NCBI GenBank assembly: GCA_046086245.1
Contig: JBJSXB010000090.1
Coordinates: forward strand, 1-29,137
Direction: 5' to 3'
Length of the DNA: 29,137 bases
Source of the DNA: F1-20-MAGs016 sp046086245
GTDB taxonomy: Bacteria; Planctomycetota; Planctomycetia; Pirellulales; UBA1268
Part shown: positions 1-8,996 of the stretch, in pieces
Layout: every line of letters begins with the position of its first letter
Numbering within the stretch: the stretch's first letter is position 1
Notes under the pieces: model-generated
What the model saw: the letters and a program-made list of their open reading frames with translations, nothing else
What the model was told of the DNA's origin: nothing
Database searches by the model: none
Made by a program: the position numbers and the translations under genes

Positions 1-24
1 GCAGGCTGTGTGTCCACAGCCTGC
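1..24. terminator. Perfect 10-bp hairpin, possible terminator of an upstream gene
   Basis: The arms GCAGGCTGTG and CACAGCCTGC are exact reverse complements around a TGTC loop. No T-run follows on the + strand, so it is not a classical intrinsic terminator. It sits at the window edge, so the gene it would serve is not visible. A hairpin with another role cannot be excluded. Confidence 0.35.
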
Positions 25-252
25 GAAGTCACCGCTCGCGGAGGGCTGGCAATCTCCACCAACGCGGTCGGCCGACCGCCGCCACCCTCCCCGAGGACTC
101 TCGCGAAAGGGCGCCGGGGTACGGGGGGTGACATCTGGTACGGTTCGAGGCTCGGTGGGTATGATGTCGAACGTGGGGTTCCGACGCTCGCTAGCGGCGG
201 ATCGCCGGATTCGGTCCTGGCGCGTGGCGGTGTGCCGCGCAGAGGGGCTTGC

Positions 253-1089
253 ATGATCACGAAACTGATCGTGGCGACCGGTAAAAGCGCGGGCCGCGCT
301 ATCCTCATCAAGCGCAACACCCTCCTGATCGGCCGGGCCGAAGAGTGTGACGTCAGGCCGCTGAGCGAGGACGTCAGCCGCCGGCATGCGGCCGTGCACG
401 TGGGACCGGCCGACGTCTGGGTCGAGGATCTGGGGAGCCGCAATGGCACGTTCGTCAATGGCGAACGGATCACCGGCAAGGTGAAGGTCGCTTCGGGCGA
501 TCTGGTTCGGGTCGGCGCGCTCGAGGTGCGGGTGTCGTGCACCGAGCCCGCGGCCGCCACGGGCAGCGATCAGGACGTGTCCAAGTGGCTCATGGCGGAC
601 GAGTCCCCTGCCGGGATGTTCGATACGACGCGATCGCTGAAGTCCACTGAGCCGCTGAAGTCTGCTGAGCCGTTGAAAGCCAACTCGTTGCCGCAGTCAG
701 GTGCACCGAAAGTGGCGGCTCGGCGTGGCGACAATGACGCCGGTGCCAGCAGCATCCACGCGACTCCCCCGACCGACCCGCTGCCTGCGGACGGTACCGG
801 GTCGATGGTTTCCGGGATCACCGGGGGAGGATCGGCAGATCCTGGAACCGGAACAAAGGCCGAACCGACCGGGATCGGGTCGTCGAGCGCCACCGTGCCC
901 GGAGGGATCGCGGCTGCGGGCGGGGCGGCGGCGGCCGATGCCTCGAAGCCGGCGGCGTCCTCGGGTCTCGACGCGCTTCGTGACAGCAAGGGCAAGCCCG
1001 GGGGCCTACCGGCCAACGCCCGCAAAACCGCCGAGAATTCTCGCGACGCCGCCGCTGAGGCGTTGAAGAAGTTTTTCAGCAACCGCTGA
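253..1089 (+). CDS. FHA-domain protein with a long disordered linker and basic C-terminal helix
   Basis: The product has 278 residues. An FHA domain, a phosphothreonine-binding fold, fills residues 1-95. It shows the family landmarks: G27-R28 after the second strand, S42-R43-R44-H45, and the D59-L60-G61-S62-R63-N64-G65-T66 loop followed by N69-G70. All residues expected for phosphopeptide contact are present. From about residue 110 to 250 the chain is low-complexity (Ala, Gly, Pro, Ser, Thr), including a short tandem repeat of the type LKSxEP near residues 130-143. It ends in a predicted amphipathic helix (DAAAEALKKFF). There is no signal peptide or membrane segment, so it is probably cytoplasmic. 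I chose ATG 253 because AGAGGGG lies 5 bases upstream and the FHA fold begins there; the frame is open further upstream but that stretch looks non-coding. The partner, probably a Ser/Thr kinase substrate, is not in the window. Confidence 0.85.
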   Translation: MITKLIVATGKSAGRAILIKRNTLLIGRAEECDVRPLSEDVSRRHAAVHVGPADVWVEDLGSRNGTFVNGERITGKVKVASGDLVRVGALEVRVSCTEPAAATGSDQDVSKWLMADESPAGMFDTTRSLKSTEPLKSAEPLKANSLPQSGAPKVAARRGDNDAGASSIHATPPTDPLPADGTGSMVSGITGGGSADPGTGTKAEPTGIGSSSATVPGGIAAAGGAAAADASKPAASSGLDALRDSKGKPGGLPANARKTAENSRDAAAEALKKFFSNR

Positions 1090-1175
1090 ACGAACGCTTT
1101 GCCCGCCGGTCGGTGTCTGCGTGCGGCGTACCGCGCCGTCGTCACAACCCGCACCGTTGTCGCAACCCCGACGGC

Positions 1176-1207
1176 CGGGGCGACCGGGAAGGCTTTTCCA
1201 GGCCCCG
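1176..1207 (+). terminator. Imperfect GC-rich hairpin after the FHA gene
   Basis: CGGGGC at 1176-1181 pairs with GCCCCG at 1202-1207, and an inner GGAA/TTCC pairing closes the loop. It lies in the 217-base gap between the FHA gene and the next small gene. There is no T-run, so termination is only a possibility. Confidence 0.25.
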
Positions 1208-1306
1208 CTTCCTGCGCAGCTTTCGTAGGGCATGATTCCCTCAGCCCTTGCCCCGGCCGCCGATCCGGATCGATCGCTCCGGTCCGTGGGCCACAACGAG
1301 GAGTCC

Positions 1307-1567
1307 ATGATCATGTTGACCACCGGGAGGAAACCCCAGCAGCGTCGCACGCGCGCCTGTGGAGATGCTGCCGGGCAGCCGCGCCCCGCGGTGCGTCGCC
1401 GGCTCATCGATCCGACGACATGCGAACGCGACTACGGTGCCGACGAACTGGAATTCATGCAGGCGCTCGAGCGGTACAAACGGACCAACGGCCGGATGTT
1501 CCCCACCTGCAGCGAGATTCTGGAGGTCGTCCGGGGACTGGGCTACGTGCGGCACCAAGGGGTGTGA
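1307..1567 (+). CDS. Small basic hypothetical protein (86 aa)
   Basis: The start is ATG 1307, preceded by ACGAGGAG with a spacing of about 3-5 bases, a convincing ribosome site. The first 30 residues are rich in Arg and Gln and probably disordered. The second half (about residues 35-86) looks like a compact alpha-helical domain with the pattern EFMQALERYKRTNGRMF, then PTCSEILEVVRGLGY. From memory this helical pattern resembles short planctomycete proteins of unknown function, but I cannot check that. There is no signal peptide, no membrane segment, and only one or two Cys. It stands alone between the FHA gene and a TPR lipoprotein, 127 bases before the latter, so the two may be co-transcribed. 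Function unknown; a nucleic-acid-binding role is a guess from charge only. Confidence 0.7.
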   Translation: MIMLTTGRKPQQRRTRACGDAAGQPRPAVRRRLIDPTTCERDYGADELEFMQALERYKRTNGRMFPTCSEILEVVRGLGYVRHQGV

Positions 1568-1694
1568 CGGATGCGGGGCGCCGCCCCGTCCGTCCGGGGT
1601 TGGCGTTGCCGGTACCGCGGCGGGAGCGGTAGTGTCCCGGCCGCCCGGGTCGGTCTCGGGCCGAAGCCACTCCCCTCCCGTTCGCTGGCGATCC

Positions 1695-2477
1695 ATGGGG
1701 CCTTCTGTTCGATCCCGTCGCTGGACCTCCGTCGCGACGGTCGTCACGGTCGTGGTGGTCGCGGCCGGCTGCGGCGGGATGATCCGTAACGACAACGCGG
1801 AGGGGGTCCGCCTCTACCAGCAAGGCAACTACCTCGGGGCGGTGAACCACTTCCAGCAGGCGCTTCACCAGCAACCGGGCAGCCCCGACTGCTTCTACAA
1901 TCTCGGGGCGACCTACCACCAACAGGCCAAGGTCTTCTCCAATCCGGACGACCTGCGGACCGCGGAGCAGTACTACCACCTCTGTCTATCGCGCAATCCC
2001 GACCACCCGGCCTGCAACCGGGCGCTGGCGGTGTTGTTGGTGGAGACGGGGCGCGGCGGCGACGCGGTGGCGCTCCTCGACGGCTGGTCGCGCCGCCGTC
2101 CCGAGGAACCCGATCCGCAGATCGAGTTGGCCCGCCTCTGCCAGGAGCACGGCGACCTCCGCCAGGCGGAAAACCATCTCGTCGACGCGCTGGCGATCGC
2201 CCCCGGCAACCAACGCGCGCTGGTGGCGCTGGGGCAGATTCGCGAGGCGACCGGGGAAACGAATCTGGCGCTCGCCAACTACTCCCGCGCGCTATCCGGC
2301 GGGGGGAGCCAGCCGGTCGTCGCGTCGCGGGTCGCGGCGCTCACGCCAGCCGCACCACCGGTGACGCGCGTTGCGGCGCTGCCCCCGCCGGGCGGGTTTC
2401 CCCCGGCCGCGGGATGGGGCCCGTACACGACGGTCCCCGCGCCGGGCACGCCGTCGGCACCCACGTCGGCCCGTTGA
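1695..2477 (+). CDS. TPR-repeat lipoprotein
   Basis: The product has 260 residues. The N-terminus is a lipoprotein signal: basic residues 6-9, a Val/Ala-rich hydrophobic stretch 12-24, then a lipobox ending AAGC with C26 as the lipidation site. Residues 30-210 are tetratricopeptide repeats; typical TPR features are seen in the segments starting YQQGNYLGAVNHFQQAL and AEQYYHLCLSRNPDHP, and in the later AENHLVDALAIAPGNQRAL and NLALANYSRAL repeats. The C-terminal 50 residues are Pro/Ala/Gly-rich and lack fold signals. It is expected to be anchored in the envelope facing the periplasm as a protein-interaction scaffold. I chose ATG 1695 because it gives a complete signal peptide; the open frame upstream overlaps the preceding gene and is not credible. 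No specific partner can be named. Confidence 0.85.
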   Translation: MGPSVRSRRWTSVATVVTVVVVAAGCGGMIRNDNAEGVRLYQQGNYLGAVNHFQQALHQQPGSPDCFYNLGATYHQQAKVFSNPDDLRTAEQYYHLCLSRNPDHPACNRALAVLLVETGRGGDAVALLDGWSRRRPEEPDPQIELARLCQEHGDLRQAENHLVDALAIAPGNQRALVALGQIREATGETNLALANYSRALSGGGSQPVVASRVAALTPAAPPVTRVAALPPPGGFPPAAGWGPYTTVPAPGTPSAPTSAR

Positions 2478-2502
2478 CCGGTTCGCCGGCGCTGCCTATT
2501 CT
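2474..2502 (+). promoter_or_regulatory. Sigma70-type promoter for serC-serA
   Basis: TTGACC (2474-2479) and TATTCT (2497-2502) are separated by exactly 17 bases. The -35 box overlaps the TGA stop (2475-2477) of the TPR lipoprotein gene. Transcription would start near 2509 and leave a leader of about 170 bases before serC. Confidence 0.5.
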
Positions 2503-2681
2503 TCGGACTTTTCCCGGTTCGGACCGCGGCCTTGTTCACCGCGTCGGACCGCCGCCCCTCGCCACCCTTTGCGCGCCACGGCTTCCTCGGCAGCGTCGCG
2601 GTTCGCGGCGGACTGTCGGGCCGGTGACGACGTGAACGCCGCCGAGGGCGCGGTTCGCCGAGCACGGCACTGGAGGCTGTT

Positions 2682-3821
2682 GTGACCGAACCCAAGGGGA
2701 CGACACGGGCCGACCGGGTGTTCAACTTCTCGTCGGGTCCAGCCGTGCTGCCCGTCGAGGTGATCGAGGACATCCAGTCGGAATTGCTGGCTCTTCCCGG
2801 GGTCGGCAGTTCGATCCTCGAAATCAGTCACCGCAGCCAGGCGTTCGATCGGATCCTCGACGAGACGGTCGCGGAACTGCGTAGCCTGCTTGCGATCGGC
2901 GAGTCGCACGCGGTGCTGTTTCTCCAGGGAGGTGCCAGTCTCCAATTCTCCATGCTGCCGATGAATCTGCTGCGGGGAAGTGGCCGGACCGCCGATTACG
3001 TCGTCACCGGTACCTGGGGCACCACCGCGGCCAAGGAGGCCCGCAAGGAAGGTGCCGTCAACATCGCCTGGGACGGGGCCGCGACCCGTCATGACCGGCT
3101 GCCGGACCGGTCGGAGATCCGCTGGTCCGACGACCCGGCCTACGTGTACGTGACGAGCAACGAAACGATCCAGGGTGTGCAGTGGCCGGCCGATCCCCCC
3201 TTCGGCCCCGCGCCGCTGGTCTGCGACGCGTCGAGCGATTTTCTGAGCCGACCCCTCGACATCTCCCGCTACGGCGTGCTGTACGCCTGCGCGCAAAAGA
3301 ACGCCGGCATCGCCGGCGTCACCGTCGTGGTGATCCGGCGCGATCTCCTCGACCGCTGTCCGGATGGGCTGCCCACGATGCTCGATTATCGAACCCACGC
3401 CTCCGCCGGGTCTCGCGCCAACACGCCGCCGGTGTTCGCGATCTACGTGTTGGGGAAGGTCTGTCGCTGGGTGCGGACCGCGATGGGCGGCCTCGATGGC
3501 ATGGCGCGGCATAACGCCGCCAAAGCGCGGTTGCTGTACGACGTGCTCGATGCCTCCGGCGGTTTCTACGCCGGGCATGCCCGGCGCGAATGCCGCTCGA
3601 CGATGAACGTCACCTTCCGTCTGCCGACCGAGGAGTTGGAAAAGGCGTTCGTGGCGGGGGCGGCGCGCCGTGGTTTGGTCGAACTCAAGGGGCATCGCTC
3701 CGTGGGCGGAATCCGGGCGAGCATCTACAACGCCATGCCGGTCGCGGCGGTGGAGTCGCTGCGCGAGCACATGCTCGAATTCCAAGCCGCGGCCGCGGCG
3801 CTGCCGGCCGGGCGAGCCTGA
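2682..3821 (+). CDS. serC: Phosphoserine aminotransferase
   Basis: PLP-dependent class V aminotransferase that converts 3-phosphohydroxypyruvate and glutamate to phosphoserine and 2-oxoglutarate, the second step of serine synthesis. The product has 379 residues, slightly longer than the usual 360. It opens with the family signature FNFSSGPAVLPVEV, has the phosphate-binding HAVLFLQGGASLQF segment, and the PLP lysine is K206 in the motif AQKNAGIAG. The C-terminal substrate-binding part contains GHRSVGGIRASIYNAMP, also typical. The start is GTG 2682, with TGGAGG 5 bases upstream. It is followed after 72 bases by serA in the same direction, so both pathway enzymes are probably on one transcript. 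The C-terminal alanine-rich tail is unremarkable. Confidence 0.95.
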   Translation: MTEPKGTTRADRVFNFSSGPAVLPVEVIEDIQSELLALPGVGSSILEISHRSQAFDRILDETVAELRSLLAIGESHAVLFLQGGASLQFSMLPMNLLRGSGRTADYVVTGTWGTTAAKEARKEGAVNIAWDGAATRHDRLPDRSEIRWSDDPAYVYVTSNETIQGVQWPADPPFGPAPLVCDASSDFLSRPLDISRYGVLYACAQKNAGIAGVTVVVIRRDLLDRCPDGLPTMLDYRTHASAGSRANTPPVFAIYVLGKVCRWVRTAMGGLDGMARHNAAKARLLYDVLDASGGFYAGHARRECRSTMNVTFRLPTEELEKAFVAGAARRGLVELKGHRSVGGIRASIYNAMPVAAVESLREHMLEFQAAAAALPAGRA

Positions 3822-3893
3822 GGCATCGCTGCCGGCATGCCGTGCGACGCCAGCCGACCGAATCCAGCCGACCGAACCCATCAGAGCCACCAC

Positions 3894-5549
3894 ATGCCCT
3901 CGATCATCGTGCTCGACACACTGAGTCCCGACGGACTCGCCCTGCTCGATGCAGCGTCGAGTCTGGGAATCACCTACGAGGTGCGTACCGGGCTGTCGGG
4001 TGACGCGCTACGCGACGCGCTCGCCTCCCACGATGGCGCGATCTGCCGCAGCGGCGTGAAGATCACGGCCGCGTCGCTGGCGGGCAACACTCGGCTCCGC
4101 GCGATCGTGCGCGCCGGTGTCGGGACCGACAACATCGACAAGGAGGCGGCGACCCGCCAGGGCATCGTCGTCATGAACACGCCCGCGGGCAACACGGTCA
4201 GCACCGCGGAGCATGCCTTCGCGTTGTTGCTCGGGATGTCGCGCAACGTCGCCGCCGCCGACGCCAGCCTCCGTTCCCATGCCTGGGATCGCAACCGTTT
4301 CATGGGGGTGCAGTTGGCCGGGAAGACCCTGGGGATCGTCGGGCTCGGCCGCATCGGGCAGGCGGTCGCGAAGCGCGCCGCGGCGTTCGACATGAAGGTG
4401 GTCGGTTACGACCCGTTCCTCACGCCCGAACGGGCCTCGGAGCTCGGCATCGAGTTGGTGGATGCGGTGAAGGCGATGCTGCCGCGCGTCGATTACCTCA
4501 CCGTCCACACCCCGCTCACCGACGAGACACGCCACCTGGTGGGAATGGCGGACCTCCCGCTCCTCAAACGCGGGGTCCGCTTGGTGAATTGCGCCCGTGG
4601 TGGAATCTACGACGAACGGGCTCTCGTCGAGGGTCTCGAGCAGGGGATCATCGGTGGCGTCGCCCTCGACGTGTTCGAGAAGGAGCCGTGCACCGACAGC
4701 CCGTTGTTCGGCATGCCAGGCGTGCTGGTCACGCCTCATCTCGGGGCGAGCACCGAGGAGGCACAGTCGCAGGTGGCGGTCGAGGGCGTGGGGTTGCTCG
4801 TCGACTACCTGTCGAGCGGGGCGATCCGTCATTCCGTCAACGCGGCGGCAATCGATCCGACCCACCTGGAGAGCGTCCGCGGCTTCGTCGATCTCGCGTG
4901 GCGGCTCGGCCTGCTGCTGGCGCAGCTCGACGGCACCGCGCCGCGCTCCTGCTCGATCGCCTACCGGGGCGAGGTCGCGGGCCGCAACACCCGGCTCGTG
5001 ACGGCGGCATTCGCGTCGGGGCTGCTCGAGTCGGCGATCGAGGATGTCAACATCATCAACGCCGAGATGCTGTTGCGCGAGCGGGGCATCGATCTCGTCG
5101 AACAGAGCCGAACCGATCCCGGAGCCTTCAGTTCGGTGGTCGGGGTCGACATCGTTTCGGGCAGCCGCGTCCATCGCGCGGCAGGGACCTTGTTCGGCCA
5201 CTCCATGCCGCGTCTGGTCCAGCTGCAGGGGCACAGGCTCGAGGCCTATCTCGACGGTGTGTTGCTCGTCTTCACCCATCAGGACGTCCCCGGAATCATC
5301 GGCCGCGTGGGGACGATCTTCGGCGAACTCGGCGTCAACATCGCGCAGATGACCGTCGGTCGTACCGCACCGGGTGGCGATGCGATCGGGGTACTCAATC
5401 TCGATTCGGCCCCGTCGGCGGAGGCCCTCGCCGCCGTGATGAAGTGCCCGGGCATCCGTTCCGCCCAGGTGGTCACCTTGCCGCCGGCCGGCCAACTGCC
5501 GCGCTGGCTCGCCGGCGCCCTCGGCAGACGCGCGGCGGTGTCGGGCTGA
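3894..5549 (+). CDS. serA: D-3-phosphoglycerate dehydrogenase (long, ACT-containing form)
   Basis: Oxidises 3-phosphoglycerate to 3-phosphohydroxypyruvate with NAD, the first step of serine synthesis. The product has 551 residues, the length of the long type found in Bacillus and mycobacteria. Residues 1-100 and 285-310 form the substrate domain, 100-285 the Rossmann domain with GLGRIG. The catalytic set is complete: R235 (in NCARGG), E264 (in FEKEP) and H282 (in TPHLGAS). An intervening allosteric substrate-binding domain occupies roughly 320-455, and a C-terminal ACT domain begins near 470 (VLLVFTHQDVPGIIGRVG), as expected for serine feedback control. ATG 3894 is the start that begins the fold (PSIIVLD); the longer open frame from 3837 has no fold signal. 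The gene follows serC in the same direction. Confidence 0.95.
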   Translation: MPSIIVLDTLSPDGLALLDAASSLGITYEVRTGLSGDALRDALASHDGAICRSGVKITAASLAGNTRLRAIVRAGVGTDNIDKEAATRQGIVVMNTPAGNTVSTAEHAFALLLGMSRNVAAADASLRSHAWDRNRFMGVQLAGKTLGIVGLGRIGQAVAKRAAAFDMKVVGYDPFLTPERASELGIELVDAVKAMLPRVDYLTVHTPLTDETRHLVGMADLPLLKRGVRLVNCARGGIYDERALVEGLEQGIIGGVALDVFEKEPCTDSPLFGMPGVLVTPHLGASTEEAQSQVAVEGVGLLVDYLSSGAIRHSVNAAAIDPTHLESVRGFVDLAWRLGLLLAQLDGTAPRSCSIAYRGEVAGRNTRLVTAAFASGLLESAIEDVNIINAEMLLRERGIDLVEQSRTDPGAFSSVVGVDIVSGSRVHRAAGTLFGHSMPRLVQLQGHRLEAYLDGVLLVFTHQDVPGIIGRVGTIFGELGVNIAQMTVGRTAPGGDAIGVLNLDSAPSAEALAAVMKCPGIRSAQVVTLPPAGQLPRWLAGALGRRAAVSG

Positions 5550-5585
5550 AAGCGCGCCGCGCCGGCAAGGTGGCCGCGCCCCGGT

Positions 5586-5614
5586 TTGACGCTGATCGGA
5601 GCGGCCCCCACAAT
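5586..5614 (+). promoter_or_regulatory. Sigma70-type promoter for the TPR/Exb operon
   Basis: TTGACG (5586-5591) and CACAAT (5609-5614) are spaced by 17 bases in the 108-base gap after serA. The predicted start of transcription is near 5621, about 37 bases before the first gene of the envelope operon. It is one of the two best promoter matches in the window. Confidence 0.5.
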
Positions 5615-5657
5615 TGACCCGACGGGGGCGACGGACTCTCACCTGCGGTCAGCCGAC

Positions 5658-8600
5658 ATGCCTTCACGAGCGGTCGAGTGCGTGGCGTCGCCCGTGGAGA
5701 CGGTGCAGCGCCCGGTCGCCGACGGACGGTGCGGTCGCCGATCCGGTGCGACGACGATCGGCGGTGTCGTCGCGTGGATCGCCGTCTTCACCGCGCTGGC
5801 GTGCCCGACCCTGAAGGCGGAAGAGCCGGACCTTCCGACGGCGGCGTCGACCACGCGGCGCCTGCTCGACGCGCTCGACGAGCGCCAGATGCCCGACGTC
5901 GCGCTGTGGGTCCTCGATCGAGTCGCGGCCGATACCGCCGCGCCCGAACGACTGCAGCGCGAGGTGCCGTTTCGCCGTGCCGCGGCCCTGCTCGCACTCA
6001 GCCGCGGTGAAGCCGCCGCCACCAAGCGGGCGGCACTGCTCGACCGGGCCGCGGCCGAGCTCGATCGCTTCCTCGGCACCGGTCCGGAGGGAGACCTGGC
6101 GATCGACGGCTATCTGCAGCAAGGCAATCTCCTCATCGAGCGCGGTCGCGGCAAGCTCGAACAGGCGAGGCGTCCCGGTGAGGATGCCGGGGCGGCTTCG
6201 GCCGAAGCAGCCGCTTGCTTCGATGCCGCGATCCGGGCGATCGAAGGCCCGAAGCGGGCGCCCGGGGCGGAGATCGACACCGTGGCGAACGCGGAGGATG
6301 CCGTACTGAAGGAGTTGCGTCAGGTCGACGCGCAACTCGCCGCCGTCGGTGCCGGCTCCACCAAGGACGACGGCGAGGGCAAAACGCGCCGACCGCCGCG
6401 CCGCTCGGCCGCCGACACCAGGCAGGTGGAGCGGCTCGAGGAGCGTCAGGACGAGCTCCGGGGCCGCCTTCTCTCGACACGCTTGCTGGCGGCGGGTGCC
6501 TACGCGGAAAAGGCGCGGGCGCTGGCGCCGAATTCGAAGGAGTGGCACGCGGCGCTCGACGCCGCGGCGAGTCGTTACCGGGAATTGGCGGAGAAGTACC
6601 GCACGCTGGGAGTGGGGCTGTTCGCCCGGTACTACGAAGGCCGCACCTACGCCACGCAGGCGCTCGCCGCCGCCGAGGCCGAGGAGCGAAAGAAGGGTCT
6701 CGCCAAGGCACTGGCGACGCTCGCCGACATCCGCGGCCTGGAGGGTGACTCGGGGATCGTGCCCGGGTTGCGCGCCAAGGCGATCGCGGCGTCGCTCGAA
6801 TGCTGGCTCGACGAGAACAACCTCGAGGCCCTCGATGACCGCCTGCTCCGGATCGCCCTCGTTCCACAGGCGGCCGACCGACTCGATCCCGACGTGTTGG
6901 CGATGAAGGTGCGTGCCGCGACCATGCTCGAGCGCCGCGCGTCCGCCCTCCCCGATTCCGACAAGGCCAAGCGGGTTCCATTGCTCCGCGACTCGCGCAA
7001 ACTCGCCCAGGAGGTCGCTCGCTTCAACCGGGATCACGCCCGAGAGGCGCGGGATCTGCTCGAACGGCTCGGACGATCGTCCCCGGTCGTCGCCGACGGC
7101 GACGATTCGTTCGCAGCCGCGCTCGACATGGCACGCGTCTCCCTCGCCGAAGTCCAGGCCGGCCAGGCCGCCGCCAAGCAGGCGCGGGCCGCGGGCGAGG
7201 AGGATGGGGAGGAGTCCGCCGCGCTGGTGACGGCACGAGAGAAGGCGATCGCGGCCGTGCGTCGCGTGATCCCGCTGGCCGGTCCGGAGGATCTCGAAGG
7301 CCTCAATCAGGCGCGCTACTGGCTGACCTTCTTGATGTATGACGCGAAACGCCTCCACGAAGCGGCCGCGCTGGGCGACTTCCTCGCCCGGTCGTACCCC
7401 AACGCCAAGGGGGGACGACAAGCCGCGACGATCGCGATGGCGAGTTGGCAGCAACTGGCGCGGGTGGGTCCGGACGAGTGGCGAGACGCGGCCCGGAAGC
7501 GGTGCGCCGAATCCGCCGAACGGATCCTGCGTACGTGGCCGGCGGACGCGGAGAGCGGCGACGCCGGATTGGTGGCGATCGCGGCCGCGATGGAGTCCCA
7601 CGACGCGGACCGGTTGGTCGAGTTGCTCGATCGGATCCCCGCCGATCTTCCGCGCCGCGGCGAATTGCTCCTTCGAGCCGGCGGTGGGCTGTGGCGCGAG
7701 GTTCAGGATCGCCGGCGCTCGCCGGCCGACTCGCGTCCCCCGCCCGAAACACTCGCCGCCTGGCGTGGCCGCGCCGTCGCGGCACTCGATACGGGGCTCG
7801 CCGTACGGCCCGCCGACGGTCCGGCCGATGCCGCGACCGTGGCCGGCGCCACCGCCCGCGGCCAGATCGCGCTCGAGGACGGCGATCTCGCACTGGCGGG
7901 GCGACTGCTTGAAGACCCTCGCTACGGTCCCTGGACGGTGATGGACGTCGATGGAGGTCCGGAGTCACCGGCGCTCGCCGCGCTCGCCGAGGGGGCGTTG
8001 GCGACCGCACTGCGGTACTTCGTCCAGTCGTCGGCGACCGATCCCGGGGCGCTGGTCAAAGCGCAGCGGGCGATGGAGCGTCTCGAGAAGCTCGCCGGGA
8101 GTGGAGACGAGGCGGCGGCACGGCTGACCGCGATGTACCTGGCGATGGGGCGGGATCTCGAGGGACAGCTCCGCGAGTTGGCGGCTGCCGGTGCGACGGT
8201 CGCCGACGCACCGGCCCGTACCGCCGCGTTGCTCGGGGGTTTCGAGAAGTTCCTCGACGGCGTCGCCCGGCGCGACCCGAAGCCGGCGGCCCAGTTGTGG
8301 GTCGGTTCGACATATCTCGCGCTCGGTTCGGGAGGGAGCGGGGCCAGTCGCACGAAGGCCGCGGAATACCTCGAGAAGGCCGCCACGACGTACGAGGCCC
8401 TGCTCGCCAGGGGAGGTGACGACGTCGGCCGTTTCGAGCCGTCGTTACGGCTGCGTTTGGCCAGCGCCTACCAGGAGTTGGGACGCTGGGACGAGGCACT
8501 CGCCCATCTCGACTGGGTGCTCTCCGATCCGAAGCGACAAAACGCCCTCGATGTGCAGACGCAAGCCGCGAGCCTGCTCCGGGCGGCCGGCGAACGCGTT

Positions 8601-8996
8601 CCGGACAAGTCGCGTGCCGACACGCTGCTGCGCGAGTCGATCGTCGGCCGCACCAAGGGGGCGAGCGTCATCTGGGGCTGGGGGGGGATCGCCAACAAGC
8701 TGTCGAGGCAGGCGTTCGCCAGCGAAGACCCCAGGGCGCTGGAGGCCCGTGCCCGCTTCTTCGAGGCCCGCTACAACGTCGCCGCGATCCGGCTCGCCCG
8801 CGCCCGGAAAAGTGACACCGACAGGGCGAAGCTCCTCGAGATGGCATACAACGACGTCGCGATCACCGCCAAACTCTATCCGGGGCTCGGCGGTGAGGCG
8901 TCGCGCACCCGGTTCGACGCGCTGCTGAGGGAAATCCAGAGGGAACGGGGCGTGGCGCAGCCCGCCGGCCTCGCAGAGTTGGAGGCCAAGGGATGA
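5658..8996 (+). CDS. Large exported TPR-rich protein
   Basis: The product has about 1112 residues. After a basic region with R24, R27 and R28 comes a hydrophobic stretch (34-48) and a likely signal peptidase I site after A54 (LKA then EEP), so it is probably periplasmic. The rest is almost entirely alpha-helical, Ala/Leu/Glu/Arg-rich, with TPR-like repeats. The clearest is near the C-terminus (LRLASAYQELGRWDEALAHL). A coiled-coil-like segment lies near residues 215-275. No enzymatic motif is visible. Residues upstream of 5658 are open in frame but overlap the promoter, so I start at ATG 5658, although no strong ribosome site precedes it and a start further in is possible. The stop overlaps the next gene by 4 bases (ATGA), indicating coupled translation. 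Context suggests a scaffold working with the downstream ExbB/ExbD motor. Confidence 0.8.
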   Translation: MPSRAVECVASPVETVQRPVADGRCGRRSGATTIGGVVAWIAVFTALACPTLKAEEPDLPTAASTTRRLLDALDERQMPDVALWVLDRVAADTAAPERLQREVPFRRAAALLALSRGEAAATKRAALLDRAAAELDRFLGTGPEGDLAIDGYLQQGNLLIERGRGKLEQARRPGEDAGAASAEAAACFDAAIRAIEGPKRAPGAEIDTVANAEDAVLKELRQVDAQLAAVGAGSTKDDGEGKTRRPPRRSAADTRQVERLEERQDELRGRLLSTRLLAAGAYAEKARALAPNSKEWHAALDAAASRYRELAEKYRTLGVGLFARYYEGRTYATQALAAAEAEERKKGLAKALATLADIRGLEGDSGIVPGLRAKAIAASLECWLDENNLEALDDRLLRIALVPQAADRLDPDVLAMKVRAATMLERRASALPDSDKAKRVPLLRDSRKLAQEVARFNRDHAREARDLLERLGRSSPVVADGDDSFAAALDMARVSLAEVQAGQAAAKQARAAGEEDGEESAALVTAREKAIAAVRRVIPLAGPEDLEGLNQARYWLTFLMYDAKRLHEAAALGDFLARSYPNAKGGRQAATIAMASWQQLARVGPDEWRDAARKRCAESAERILRTWPADAESGDAGLVAIAAAMESHDADRLVELLDRIPADLPRRGELLLRAGGGLWREVQDRRRSPADSRPPPETLAAWRGRAVAALDTGLAVRPADGPADAATVAGATARGQIALEDGDLALAGRLLEDPRYGPWTVMDVDGGPESPALAALAEGALATALRYFVQSSATDPGALVKAQRAMERLEKLAGSGDEAAARLTAMYLAMGRDLEGQLRELAAAGATVADAPARTAALLGGFEKFLDGVARRDPKPAAQLWVGSTYLALGSGGSGASRTKAAEYLEKAATTYEALLARGGDDVGRFEPSLRLRLASAYQELGRWDEALAHLDWVLSDPKRQNALDVQTQAASLLRAAGERVPDKSRADTLLRESIVGRTKGASVIWGWGGIANKLSRQAFASEDPRALEARARFFEARYNVAAIRLARARKSDTDRAKLLEMAYNDVAITAKLYPGLGGEASRTRFDALLREIQRERGVAQPAGLAELEAKG

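Noticed and set aside
130..180. tRNA-like T-loop (GGTTCGAGGC) and -10-like TATGAT before the FHA gene
   Set aside because: No acceptor, D or anticodon arms can be paired around it, and no -35 box supports the TATGAT at 160-165.
10..252. Extended N-terminus for the FHA protein
   Set aside because: The upstream part has no fold or conserved pattern, and a good ribosome site precedes ATG 253 where the FHA domain starts.
2496..3893. Long open frame on the - strand (465 codons) opposite serC
   Set aside because: It lies antisense to a complete serC with all active-site residues. Long antisense frames are expected at this GC content, and the product shows no family motif.
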